DNA of 64,000 bases from Prorocentrum cordatum (taxonomy: Eukaryota; Sar; Dinophyceae; Prorocentrales; Prorocentraceae), in assembly GCA_963575745.1 (NCBI GenBank), contig CAUYUJ010021059.1, positions 682,584 through 746,583 of the forward strand. The letters are read 5' to 3'. The stretch's first letter is position 1. Each line of letters starts with the position of its first letter. Below, in pieces: positions 39,901 to 52,135 of this stretch. The translations under genes and the position numbers were made by a program. Under the pieces are notes generated by a model. The model made no database searches and was not told where the DNA came from. It saw nothing but the letters and a program-made list of their open reading frames with translations.

Positions 39901-42900
39901 GACCCTCTGGGGCATCCTCCGATCCGCCCACGGACTTGAGGACCCTCGATACAGTGCCTCGCGGCACAGTGCTGGATTTGCCAGGGGAAGGAAGGACTCG
40001 GGCCACATTGGGTTTCTCCATTGTGAGATAAGATTTGCGGGTAAGAATGCGCGCGATGTACACTGCATGTATTATTTTTCTGAGAACGTGCCTGGGAACG
40101 GATCGGGGCTGGTCCCGCAGGACATGGACAGCGGTTATTCCATTGTGTCATAGTTACAAGAGAGATGACGATGGAGGCAGCGGGGTTAATGAAGATAAGG
40201 TGGGATGAGGACTCGTGGCATGATGAGTAGCAATCGAAGGATACGACAGCACTAATTAAGAAAACGGGGATGGTGTAAGAGGTGGAGCCAGAGGGACAGG
40301 ATGGAGGAACGAGGAAGGACTAGGGAGGATGGGCAGGCAGGGAGAATGCGAAAGCGACGTTGGGGCGAGGCTGGGACGGGCGGTGCCTCCTAACGTCGGG
40401 CGCCCCTGCGGCGGACGTGACGAGACCCGCCCCCCTTCGCGCGGGCGGGGGTCCAGCCGAGCTCTCGGGGGGGCGCCCGCCTTCGACGTGGTGGTCATGG
40501 TGAACGAGACGGAGGGGCTCCTGAACAGCCTCCTCCAGGAGAGGAGCAGCAGCAGCAGGAGGAGGCGAGGGCGAGGGCGAGGAGGATGAGGAGGAGGAGC
40601 GGGAGGGTGGCGAGGAGGGGGGCCGAGGCGAGGTTGGGGCGGCCGATGGGGAGGATGGGAGGGAGAAGGGCGAGAGCGAGGATGAGACGGACGAGTACGA
40701 GCGGCGGCGGCGGCGCTCCATGGAGTCCGTTCGCGCCCGACGCCCAGCGCGGTGCCGAGCACACGGGTATGAGGGCTTTCCCCCAATATTCTCCATTGTT
40801 CGGCCCGCCCTTGCGGGCCGTGCAGGTGCCCTTCACTCTCAGGGTCGAGCTGGGTCCGCCGGCGAGCAGCAACGGCGCGGAACAAGGCGCTTGGCCGACA
40901 TTGTGTTGCCCCAGCCCGCCCGGAGGACGAATCCAGGCAGCGATGGGCCGCGCCCGAAGGGTAGCGGGAGAGGCTATAAGGCCGCCGCGGACGGAAGGGC
41001 GTGGGAGCTGGGAGGGACGCGACGACACGCGCGACGGCAAGCTGGGCCATACAACTGCGAAAGAAGGGGGCAGGATTGCCCGGGCTCGCACAGCGACAGC
41101 GAGGCGGCACAATGTCCGCCAGCAACACTTGGACTAGGCTGGACACCACCACGCTTGTGAAACGCACTGCCACTCACGATGTCGCTCACTAAGATCATAT
41201 CTCCCTCCGCCGTCCTCCATCGCCTCCACCATCCCCTCACCCTGGTAGTTCTCGCTGAACTTCCATGGCCCTCTCCTCACCCGTTTACAAAACGGTGTCC
41301 TACTTCCCCAGAGCTTTCATGATCTACGAGCCACACGCAGGCACAACCGGTCGACGAAGACGTGGGGGCGCGGCCTAGGCATAGATAGACCAGTTGAATG
41401 AACACACATACACATCAAGCAAGATTGGCTGCACCAGCAATGCACTAAGGTCGTGCCCAGTGGCAGAGCGGCGTCTCCCATTCGATCACAATCGTTGCTG
41501 CATGTCCCCAAATACATGCCCGAAGAGTGCGGCCAGCAAAAGCACAAGACGTTCTGGGGATCGTACCACGATTGCACCATTTGAGACATTGGGGCTCTAA
41601 TTCAGTGCTGTGTGTTTGCAGCTTCAGCTTTTCTTGCACGGCAGGATTAGTCAGCGCCGCGTATATTTTCTTATGCTCTGGAGTGGTCGCCGTCTTCAGA
41701 CACCATTTACCTTGTAAAGCTCGCCGCATCCTTCACGCCCTCCATGCACTGAAGCTCCGTCTTTCCTCGGGGCACAGTGACCACCTCTGCTAGCATCGCC
41801 CCCTCCACCGTGCTCTTGAAGATGACCTCCCTTTACTTTTCCACTCGCCACGTCAGACCAACAACTTCCAAATACTGCATATGACTTCTGATCCCACTAA
41901 ACTCGATGATCGCAATCAGGTTTTCAACTGCCTTGGAAATGGATCAGGGCTCCAAGATATGTCGCTCCCCTTCCTCACCGTCCCCGCCATTTGATTTCTA
42001 TTCCTGTACAAGCGTCTCATACCATAAAGTATTACCGTTATTTTTAAAAGGATCGGAGAAGTCAGCTGGTCACCACTCAGTAAAGCACCAATTTAGTGCG
42101 AGAGCGGCACTGGGTGCCATCGTCCATTTCAGGCGCACGATCTACGACCAACATCATCCGAGAAGTTGAAAGTATATCAAGACAGTTCTAGGCAATTGAG
42201 TTCAGAATCTGTCTGTTTTCCTCACCTTTTGCTCGTCGTGCAGTGTCTTGGTAGACAAATCACCGTAGCATTAGAATCACGAAACCTACAAAGCGGTCAA
42301 TTGTCAGATCCTAGAAACCAAGGACATGCAACCGTACAGTCTGGACGAGTCCTGTGCCCAATCCCGGCCACCGGTTCGCCGTCTGTGCACTCGATACCTA
42401 CACGTGCGCGCCTGGCTATTTGTCCAAGCAAGTCGGCCCCAAACCCGTCACAGTGCCCCGAGACAGAAGCATACAGTATACCCTGGCACACGCTGTGTAA
42501 TTCGTTCGTGGCATCTTACAGGGCTGTGGCCTTGCCCATCTTGTTGCCGTGGAGACGGGCAGTGCACATACATGGCGTCTGATTTGCTTCCTCCTCGGAT
42601 GCAACCCCTGGGAGGTCAAATTATGACTTTGCCCTGGTCCGAGATCCGGCTGGGTCCGGCTTGATTTCGTTTAATCTGGCTCAATCCCGCTTAATTTCAT
42701 TTATTCCCGCTAAATCCGCGGCGTAATCCGGCGTAGCAGCCCCTCAATTGGGGCTCAATCCTCCTGGATCCTTCCGACGAAGACTTTCCGCCGGTTGCCT
42801 CCTAATTCCTCCTTCCGCCCAAGCAGATTCCCAAACGCGCACAAGCGCTCATCCTGCACAGTGAGGATCGGGTATGCGTTCCAGGTGTAGCCAAAGCATC

Positions 42901-44498
42901 TGGCCCTTGCATTCGCCTGGCGAAGACGCCTGGCCCTGATGCCTTGGAGAGGCGCCTCCCGATGGTGGCGCACAGAAGTACAGATCCACCGCAAGCATCG
43001 GGTGGTGCTTGGGAAATGCCAGGCAGGTATTAGTTCAAAGTGTAGCGGGGGTCCAGATGAGCGTGTATATGTATGTCTATATATATACACATCCGTTCGG
43101 TCACATTATGGGACACCACGCTCCGAATGGCAAGCTTCAGTAGGGCGGCGCTCGTCTCAAGTTGGCTCTCATCATCCGTGCCCTCACCGCGGCATACCTC
43201 GCGCCGTGTACTGGTTGCTTCGCGACAATGCCGAGTATGCGTCAACAAATCTTGCCACGATGTTCTAGCCGCGCCCGTGGGGCACAACACGTATCTGTTT
43301 GGCGTTGAGGCATGTTTGGCGATCAGGCCAAAGAGTTTCCAGCAGCGCGCGCAGCTTTTCCGTCTTTCCTCGTCAGAGCAATTTCATTAGCATGTGCATG
43401 CATCAGCACGCGCAGCTGGTGTCTATAGCCTATACGCTGCTTCAGAGCGTGCATCGTGCCGGTTGGCCTCGGGCCGACCTTGGGTTGCCTTTTCCAGCGT
43501 TCACTAGCCTGCGCGTCCACCGCGCTGCGCACGACGTCATACACCGCGCACGCTCCATGGGGACAATCCTTGGATGTCAGGCGCAATTTGTTCCAGGCAA
43601 TTCTCCCACCGCCGACTGAAACTCATATTTTCCTTACCCGTATCGGAAGCAGCGAGGAATGCAGTGAGGCATACCGGCATGTGTGCGGGCTTGCTCTTTC
43701 AACTCAAGGCATGGGCCGACAGCGAAGCGCTGCACTCGGGGAACGCGCTTACCCCCCTCACCCGCGTTCGTATATCAAAGATTTGCAGCCGATCCCCCGC
43801 CCTCTCACCAGCCTCCAAATTCGCAAGGGCACAGGCTAATGCACAAACGTAAGCAACATTATATGCGTGCAGGCCAGAGCCGTCATACTCAGTTGGCCTT
43901 GTATTCGAAACCTGCTCATAACTCCCAAGTGGTGGTGTCCAAGTGTTTCTTTCATGTTCTTGCAGCTTACCGACGATCTTAGAACGTCTTTTGTTGAAGC
44001 TGTTTGCATGTTGTTTCCTAGTCCCGATAATTCGTGGTGGGACCATGGGGTTCGACAGGAGCGTGTTCCACCACGAACGTGATGTCAATGGGTTGACCTT
44101 TACACTTCACTGCACCTCGTTCACCTTCGAATCCCCTTTGTGTCGAAGCGACATGGTGTATCATGTGTCCCTGCACTAGCTTGTCATGCACGAGCCGTCG
44201 TGCTTTTGTTAGACGTCTCTCAGATTTGGAGCCCGAGGCCAGCGACGCCGATGAAAGCGAGCAGCACGAGTTCGCGCGAGGCCGAGCGTTCAGTACTTCG
44301 AAGCCCCACCGCAGGGCCCGACATCAACTGCTGCGTGATGTCCTCTCGGTCGCCTTCCTGCCGCAGAGGCCGCACGATGCAAGTAGGCACCGAAGCGACG
44401 CACGGCGTGGCTGCGCAAAGGTGAGCACTTTGGAGGTGTCGGAAGCGCGGAGGTGGCGGCGTAGCGAGGGCACTTGGACTAGCAGGGTTTTCAATTGA
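39901..44498. other. long region without a recognised gene
   Basis: GC-rich open frames overlap on both strands at about 40256-41173 without domain similarity; one strand is GAGGAG-rich. From 41.3 to 44.5 kb the sequence is less GC-rich and has many short frames on both strands, none recognisable. A local TTAATYTCGCT-type imperfect repeat sits at about 42660-42730. No RNA gene seen. Confidence 0.4.
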
Positions 44499-44606
44499 GC
44501 ACGAGGAGGAGGAGGCGGAGGAGGCAGAAGAGGGCGAGGAGGAGGAGGAGGAGGAGGGCGAGGAGGATGACGAGGAAGATGAGGACGAGGAGGAAGACAA
44601 GGAGAA
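44499..44606 (+). repeat. GAG-rich microsatellite
   Basis: Almost pure GAGGAG/GAGGAC triplets that give poly-Glu or, on the complement, poly-Ser frames. Confidence 0.85.
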
Positions 44607-44639
44607 GGAGTGGAGGCTGGAGCTCCTAGGCTCCAGAAC

Positions 44640-46960
44640 TTCCTTCTGCATTTGACGTGTGCCTGTCAGTCTTGTTGCCGTCGCTGTCCTCATCCCTTCT
44701 CGTTGTCCCCCTTCTTCTACACCTCCACCTATCGTAGTCCTGCTCCTGTCTCGTCTCCTTTCCCCTGCTCCTCATTGCGCATTCTGGCTTCTCTTTTCTC
44801 CTCGTCCTCTTCGTCCCTCCCCCCCCTCATTGTCCTTCCCCTCCTCCTTCCCTCCTCATCCTCGTCATCCTGATTTCCCCCCTCGTTCTCGCCCTCACTC
44901 CCTTCAGTGTCTATCAGTCTTATATTTCCGTTCTCGCTTCTCCTCCTCCTCATCCTTCCCTCCGGTTCCAGTATCACCCCGCTTCCGGTTTTCCTCCCCA
45001 TTTTTCCTTTTATGGTCCTTCCTCCGCTTCCGCATGGTTTCTCGTCCTGACAGAGGAGTGCCTCAGCGCGTCCCATCCTGCCTGTTCCTGATCACTCCTG
45101 CTGCCTCCCGCATCGGTGCCAATTCGCCTTTTCGCACCCTGATGGAGGCTTCCGACTTGTGCGATCGCCGAGTCCGCAGTTCACATTGGGCATTGTTCTT
45201 TTTTATCTTTCATCTTGGTTCCTACGTTCTCCACCTTCAATTTCCTCTCATCCGTTCTCTATGTTGCCGCCTGCCCCCATCAGCCCTTATCTGGTTATCT
45301 GTCTCATACCTCCTTACCATGTCTCTGTTTCGCCATCTTCCTCGAGGAAATGTGGCCGCAGCTCGGAAACTTCATCGAGGGGATCTTGAAGACGACAGTT
45401 CAGACGGCGATCCAGAGGTTCGTTCTTCTTAATCCTGCTCCTACTCCGACTCCTCCTCTCCCTCATCATCAATGCTCCTCTTACCTTCTGGTATTCCTCC
45501 TGATCATCCTTCCCCACTTCGTTTTCCGTCCGTTTCCCTTCACATTCTCTCCTCCATTCCTCCTCCAAATTCTGCTCTTACTCTGCTTTCTCTACGCACT
45601 TCTACATCTTCTCCGTCCACTTACTACGTCCTCCTCCCCCTCGTCTTCCTTGCCCGTCCAAGTTCTACACCCCTCCTTCCCTCCTCTTCCTTGCACGTTT
45701 ACCGTTTAATTTCTGCACCCCCGCCTCCTCGTCCTCTTCTCCATCACCTTTCCAGGCCAAGCCCACAGCAGCTGGCGCGCTTACCAGAAGAGCTGGCGCT
45801 GGCCCGCCCACCTTCGCGGCAGCCGAAGCTAACACGGTGTTTTCTTGGGCCAGGGCCGTGGTGCCAAAAGCACGGATGGCACGACGTCTCGCGCAGGTCT
45901 CCCGCAACGGACGCCTGCCCGGTGTGCAGCTGGCCCCGTGCCAAAACGAGGGGCGCGACTGCACTGGGAACTTGCCGGAGTGGAGAGACGCACTGTGAGA
46001 GGTTCCTCCATTGCCGCACGCGCAGAGCGAAGCTCTCGGGGTCAGGCCTATGTTTGTGCGACTCGAACCCGGACACCTGAAGGGACGACGCGACCGTGCG
46101 AGTATGACATGGACACATTTGCGAATCTAAACTTCTCTTATCTGCGTGGGCTGCCCTGTGTATCTGAAGCCAGGGTGGGGCCACGAAGCGAATCTTCTGA
46201 TGGACACGAATGCAGACACTAATGTCAGCGGCAATGTGCCAGCACAGCGCTTACCGTCGGCAAAAGGTTTTGCTTTGTCGAGCGTGTATTTGGGCATGCC
46301 GCTCGCTGCACACAGGCAAACATGCAAACCAACCCCTCGGCCGAAATGACTACATATGTGTACGATCACTACTGCCCGCTGGCCCTGATATTCGACGCGG
46401 GCACGAGCCCTTTTGTCCGTCATTACGCTTCCCAACCATTTGCCTCCTTCTCCTCCGGCTCTCTCACTCCTTTCCTCGTCGTTCACGTCCTCTTCCTCCC
46501 CGAATTCCTTCCCACCGTCGTAACGATGCCATGCTCAAGTATTATGTTTGTGTTCTGTCCTCATCCTTAGTTCTTCTTCTCGTCCCCATCTCCTTCTCCT
46601 CTCCATCCTCATCCTTCCCCTCCACCTACCTTCCCCCTAGTGTCCTCGTTTTTTCCCACCCTCTTTTCCTTATCTCCTCCTCCGCTTCTTCCGCATGTTT
46701 GTTGGTAGCCTCCCTTCTCAGATCCATCTTCCTATTCATCCCTACGCCCTCATAGTTTTCTTCCTCTCACCTGCTCGCTTCTCCTGCTCCTCCCCTCCAT
46801 TCCCCTTCCCTTTCACTCCTCCTCCTCCTCCTCGTATGATCCCTCAACCGAGGCCTCTTCGCTTGTCTTCAGTATAACGGTGTGCTGTCCTCTTCTCCTT
46901 CTCCTCCGTCTCCCCATCCTTCTCCTCCTCTCCATCCCGAGGAACCGAGGTGCTGGCGTA
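44640..46960. other. pyrimidine-rich non-coding region
   Basis: Mainly CT-rich sequence with long Ser/Pro/Leu-rich open frames of repeat composition. A less biased segment at about 45780-46340 has frames on both strands but no recognisable domain. Confidence 0.45.
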
Positions 46961-47049
46961 AAATCCAAGCGTTGGAAGTGACTTCACGTGGGACCGCATA
47001 CGTTACACATGGTCGACTTCATATAATATATAAAGAAAAACCGCCCCCC

Positions 47050-48480
47050 CCCAGCCCTGGGTGCCACACCTCCCGCCACATCTCGGGGACGCTCCCGGTA
47101 CCGCTCCCCCGGGCGTTCCGGGGAGCCTCCACAGCGCTCCAGGAGGGCGCAAGACACTCCCAGGAGCGCCCAGAATGCGAAAGGATGGTCCAAGGCGCTC
47201 CCAAGCAGCCCAAGTTAGCCTTCCGACGGCTCTCGAGGCTCCCAGGTAACCTCCAAGAGACCCTCAAGAGAGGTCCGAGAGGCGTCCCAGGACAGCCCGA
47301 AGACGCCAAAATCGTAGATTTTCATGGTTAATTGTTATGTTTTTTTGCTTCTCACCTTTTCGAGCTTCCAATGGTCCAAGAGCGCCGAAGAGGCTCCCAA
47401 GACCGCCCTAAGACCACCCAAGAGACTTTCAGGACGGCCCCGAGACGGGCCAAGAAGGCTCCAAGACTGCCGAAGAGGCGCCCAGGACAGCCCCAGACCA
47501 CCCCAGAAGAGGCCCAATATGGGCCCAAGAGCGGGAGCAGGAGGCTTCCACAGACCTCCGAGAGGCCTCCGGGACCCCCCAGAGGTCCCCCAAACACCCC
47601 CGATCCTTGAGAGGCCCCAAAAAGACCCCGACGAGGCTCGAAGAACAGCCCAAGAGAGCTGCGAGAGCCGTCCCGAGAGAGCCCAAAGAGGGTAAAATCG
47701 TTGATTTCCCCAGGTTTTTTTCTAATGTTTTTCGCCTTCTCACGTTTTCCTACTTCCAACCCTCGAAGATCGAGGATTTTGAAAGAAAAGGAATTCCCAG
47801 AATTCCCTTTTTTTTCAAAGTGGGACTCCCACTCGGGGGTCCTACACATCCCCTGACATCTGGCCGGTACCGCGCCTCCCGGCTTCCCGGCGGGAGACCC
47901 CAAGACGCCGAAGGACAGCCCATGACGACCCCAAGGAACCCCCAGAACGTAAAGAACGGCCCAACACGCTCCCGCGCAGCCCGAGACACCCTTCCGACGG
48001 CTCTCCAGGCCTCCAGGAGGCCTCCAGAAGGCCCCAAGAGAGGTCCGAGAGGCGTCCCGGGAAAGCCCGAAGAGGATGAAATCGTCGATTTGGATTGTTT
48101 CTGTTCCTACGTTTTTGGCCTTCTCGCGTTTTCGAGTTTCCAACGGTCCAAGACCGCCCCAAGACCGCCCAAAAGACTCCCAGGACGGGTCCAAGACGGG
48201 CCAAGAAACCCCCGAAATTGCAGAAGAGGCGCCCAGTACCGCGCCCCCTTTTTTCCCTCAAAGTGGACCCCTATTCGGAGATCCCATACATCCCCTGACA
48301 TCTGGCCGGTACCGCGCCTCCCGGCTTCCCGGGGGGCCCCAAGACGCCTAAGGACAGCCCAAGACGACCCCAAGGAGCCCCCAGAACGTAAAGAACGGCC
48401 CAACACGCTCCAGGGCAGCCCGAGACACCCTTCCGACGGCTCTCTAGGCCTCCAGGAGGCATCCAGAATCCCCAGGGGGT
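47050..48480 (-). repeat. CCCAAGACG/CCCAAGAGGC dispersed repeat block
   Basis: Irregular units of the type CCCAAGACGGCCCAAGAGG. The open frames on both strands are repeat products. It includes a direct duplication (next entry). Confidence 0.7.
47818..48465. repeat. direct duplication of a ~205-bp segment
   Basis: 47818-48025 and 48260-48465 share CATCCCCTGACATCTGGCCG, GTACCGCGCCTCCCGGCTTC, CCAGAACGTAAAGAACGGCC and CGAGACACCCTTCCGACGGC in the same order, with spacing about 440 bp. A more diverged relative starts near 47060. Confidence 0.8.
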
Positions 48481-49890
48481 CTGGAAGATCCCACATCCCT
48501 GAGGGGCCCAGCTAACACAAACCGCGAGGCACAAACAAAAAACGGCGCCGAGGAATTGGAAAAGATGGGAATCCTACAATTCCTTTTTTTTTCTTTCCAA
48601 GTTTGGCCCACGGTCTACTCTTGCACAACAGACCACAATTCAGACCCCCCTCACCTCCCAAAAAAGAACCCAGGAAGCCTTTGAGGACCCCAAACCGTTG
48701 AATATCTACAGTGGAGATTAATGGTTTCTGCGTTTTCGCACTTCCCCTTCTATACGATTCCGAGGCTTGCGCAGGGCCTCCAAGGGAGTCCCTGGACGCA
48801 AGAAGCGACCAACATGCTATTACATGAGTTAGCCTATCAAACCTAGCTAGAACTTGAGCGCGCGCGAAGCGCGCGATGGTTCTAGTACATATAGACATAT
48901 ACATGTATGGATTCCTTTCTTGTTGGTGGCCTCCCATGCCTTGCCGCCATGCGTCCCCCTGTGCTCTTTTTCGTTTTCCGTTTCCTCCGCTCCCGTATTT
49001 TCTGCCTTCCCCCCTCGCTTGTGTTTCTCTTCCCTCCCTTGGTCTCCCCCTCTGGCTTCCGCCCTCCGCTCGCCCATTATTGTTCTCCTTCCCCCCCTGC
49101 CTCCCTCCCCCCACCCTCCCTCACAGGACCGCCCACTTAGGATGCAATTCCTGGGAGTGGGAGGTTCAGCTCAGCATCGGCGCTGCTATATCCGTGGTCG
49201 AAAACAGGCCCAACCTGGCAAAGTTCCGCCCAATTCTCCACAATCCGACTTACTCCTGGGCATATGTTGGTCTATTGCGGCCCAAATGGCGTCTTCATCT
49301 GGTTCAGTAGCCCTTGATCGTTCTTCCGAAGACCTCCCAGGAGTTGCCTCCCAACTCCCCCCTCTTCCCTTCCTGCTCCAGCCCCCGTCTTGTCTGGCTG
49401 ACGCTCTGGGAGGGCATGTGCTCAGGGGAGGTTGCAGCACCGCTCAACGATGTGCTGCCAACCAAACCAGCAGGGTGGCCCCTGCCAATTTTTCTGTGCA
49501 CTTCAGCTCTGGTTTCGGCTTCAGCCGTGGGTGCGGCGTGAAGCGCCTTCGGGCCAGCTCACCCGAGTCGGTTTTCCCCTCACACGGGCGACCCCCCCCC
49601 TTCTCACATCGTCGAGGATAAGAGAAACACCCCAAGCCCTAACTACAACATTACACAGTGAAGACGTGGCCTCACTTAGGCCCCCGTCTCTGCCTTAGGG
49701 CTAAGAAGTCTGGGCGGTCTGGTTTGATGCATCTGCAGGAAAGACCCCAGGTCCCTCGTGCCTCTGGCCTTCCTACATGTGGCCCGATCCCAGGAAGGGT
49801 CAGGGGTCCTCTCGCTGCGAATCGTCACGCTCCGCCCCCGTCCCCGCTGGGCTCCCTCGCTGGGCCCCCCCCCCCGGGGGGAAGACCGCG
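48481..49890. other. non-coding region upstream of the E-Syt-like gene
   Basis: Includes a CT-rich stretch (about 48920-49130) and a GCGCGCGAAGCGCGCG palindrome at about 48858-48874. The 5' exons of the downstream gene should lie here or further upstream but cannot be identified. Confidence 0.4.
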
Positions 49891-49899
49891 TGAGGGTGA

Positions 49900-50391
49900 G
49901 AGGCGTCTGCCCCCGTCGCTGAAGAGCCTCGGGTTCGGCGACCTCTCGTTCGGGGAGACGGCCATCGAGATCGAGAACTCCGTCGTGCAGAGGGTGAAGC
50001 GGCAGACCTACGAGGGCGAGAGGACGGACCTGAAGGTGACGTTCGGCCTCAGCTGGGACGCCGACACGGACATAACGCTGAAGGCCTTTGCGGTCGGCCT
50101 GGTGGCCACTCACGTGAAGATGTCCGGGTCGTTTGCGCTGTACTTTGTCAAGTGCTTGCCCAGGCTCCCCTTTTTCAGCGGCGTGCGGCTGTATTTTACA
50201 GATCGCCCTGCGATTTCACTCCAGCTGGAGGGCAAGACCTTTGGGAAGCGAGTCAACCTTGGCTGGCTGAACCACATGCTATCTGACGTCATCCAGGATC
50301 AGCTTGAGCGCAGGATGGTGATCCCCAATGTGATCGGCATACAGTTCCAGCGCAGTGACCCGCACGCCTGGTTCCAGATCAGGACGGCCTG
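49900..50391 (+). CDS. extended-synaptotagmin-like protein, SMP-domain exon
   Basis: Encodes most of an SMP (synaptotagmin-like mitochondrial lipid-binding) domain: GETAIEIENSVVQRVKRQTY, DLKVTFGLSWDADTDITLKA, KMSGSFALYFVKCLPRLPFF, RLYFTDRPAISLQLEGKTFG and NHMLSDVIQDQLERRMVIPN. This is the order found in E-Syt, tricalbin and plant SYT proteins, which tether ER to plasma membrane and move lipids. The start is uncertain: the upstream frame is open but low-complexity, and an acceptor AG near 49900 is likely. The N-terminal membrane anchor must be in unseen exons. A break at Trp (TG/G) joins it to the C2 exon through an intron at 50392-50561 read as GC...AG. Confidence 0.82.
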
Positions 50392-50561
50392 GCCCAGGGT
50401 GTCCCCACCCTCCTCCTCTTCCTCCTGCCCTCCCCCTCGCCCTCCTTGCCACGGACTTGCCGATGCGCAGATAACGGCGTTCTCAGCGAGGGAGGGGGCT
50501 TAGGAAATGATAGATGGACTCTGAGGGACGCTCCGCCTCCTGCCCTCTCCCCCCCATGCAG
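50392..50561 (+). other. predicted 170-nt intron with GC donor and AG acceptor
   Basis: Joining 50391 to 50562 restores one frame (…RTAW-RILPEGIL…). The donor would be GCCCAG and the acceptor CCATGCAG with a C-rich tract before it. A GT donor at 50399 does not give the right phase with this acceptor. Dinoflagellate introns often use GC donors. Confidence 0.6.
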
Positions 50562-51597
50562 GAGAATACTGCCCGAGGGTATCCTTACCCTCCGCGTCCT
50601 TGGTGCCCGCGACCTGGCTCCGAAGGACTTCGGCATTCAGCTACCGTTCGGGGTCAACCTGGGCCACTCCACCTCGGACCCATACTTTGAGGTGGCCCTC
50701 GGGGGCGTGCGCTGGACATCTACCACGAAAATGCAGACGCTGCATCCGACCTGGGAGGAGGACGAGGGGACTAGAGACTTCCTCGTGCACTCGCTGGACG
50801 AGCAGCAGCTGCAGCTCCGGATCTTCGACGCGGACAACCTCTCGCAGGACGACTTCATCGGCGAGAAAAAGCTGGCGGTGAGAAGCCTGGTGCGCGGCCA
50901 AGGCGGCTCCTACGAGCTGGAGGCGGCCGGGGAGGACGGCCCGCAGGGCACGGTGCAGGTCGAGGCGTCCTACGCCCGGCTGCGCCTGGATCCGGAGCAC
51001 CTCCGAATCATGGTCAGTGATCCGGCGCGCGCTCAGGCCATCGGTGCGCGCTTCGTACTCTTCGTCGGCGTGGACAAGCTGCACCACCGTGACCCAGTCC
51101 CGGACACCGGGCTCTTTGGGTCCTTTGTTTGCGAGGTCGACGCGGCCGGGGGCTTCGAGGACGGCCCGAGGATAGTGCGCAGCCGCCGCGTTCAGCAGGG
51201 CACCCCCCCGCGCCGGGTGGAGCTGCCTGCGCCTGGCAACCGGACGCGAGGCCGGCAGGACGCCGCTACGCCGCTCGGTGAGTCCATCTTCCAGAACGTG
51301 CTGACCGAGGTGTTCCAGAGCCCGCTTCCAGAGGTGGTCCGCTTCACGGTCACCAGGGGGCCTCGCGAGGGCCGCGAGCCAGAGGTTCTGGGTCGGGGGG
51401 AGTACAGCTTAGCGCGCCTCCTTGACGCGCAGGCCAGCACAGAGGAGGCCACGCTGAGGCTGGACGGGCAGGACGGCGGCAGCCTGGACGTGCTCTTGCA
51501 GCTGCGGCTGGCGTTACCGCACGACGGGGAGCACGGCCACGAGGCATCTGCTGTGGGGAGCCATACCTGGCAGTTGTGGCGGCCTTGGTGGAGATAG
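50562..51597 (+). CDS. extended-synaptotagmin-like protein, C2-domain exon
   Basis: The first C2 domain runs from PEGILTLRVLGARDLAPKDF through STSDPYFEVALGGVRWTSTT, QTLHPTWEEDEGTRDF and RIFDADNLSQDDFIGEKKLA. Aspartates sit in both calcium-binding loops (DPYFEV; DADNLSQDD), so calcium-dependent phospholipid binding is plausible. About 200 further residues look like a second, degenerate C2 domain: ARFVLFVGVDKL, IFQNVLTEVFQSPLPEVVRF, GRGEYSLARLLDA and GGSLDVLLQLRL, without the acidic loop residues. The frame stops at TAG 51595-51597. SMP followed by C2 domains is the E-Syt/tricalbin layout. Well conserved, so probably a functional host gene. Confidence 0.88.
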
Positions 51598-51849
51598 TTG
51601 ACGCGGCAATGCGTCCGTCCAGCAGGCCGAGGAGGCTCACTGGTCGAGCTGAGATGATTGTCGCGACCAGCCCTCCACCCTGGGATGGGGCGTCACCCGC
51701 AGCCTTGCCAGATGTAACGTTATACTTTGTGATCTCTGATCTCCTTCATAAAGGTTTGCTCAAGCCCCGGAATGCATCAGCCCACACAGCTTCGGGTAAT
51801 GAGGAGTGGTGTCTACGATGCTGAAACAAAAAATGCGTCGGGCTTGGAG

Positions 51850-52135
51850 GGGGCTCGCTGCTCCTTGGGTCTCTCCGTGGTTGTTCCCATCGTGTGGCAT
51901 GGATCGGGGAACTACCCCCTGCGTTCCCCCTGCAGGTGTCAAAGAAATGCCACGCTTGCCGCGCCCTGTCAGCGTGGCACGGTTGCCTGAACCAACCCTT
52001 GCGCACTCACTTTGGCGCCGAGGACGTGCAATGCCTGCCAGGCCCTGCGAGCTTGACACGAATGCCCGAACCACCCCTTGCGCAACCCCTTCTGGTGTCG
52101 AGGAAATGCCACGCCTACGAGGCTCCTGACATGCT
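51850..52135. repeat. imperfect ~80-bp tandem repeat
   Basis: GTGTCRAAGAAATGCCACGC, TGCCTGAACCAACCCTTGCG and CCCTTGCGCAACCCC blocks recur at about 80-bp intervals (about 51937, 52016, 52096), giving 2.5 to 3 units. Confidence 0.65.

Noticed and set aside
40256-41173. 305-residue Pro/Ser/Arg-rich frame on the minus strand
   Set aside because: Low-complexity, with equally long frames on the other strand and no domain.
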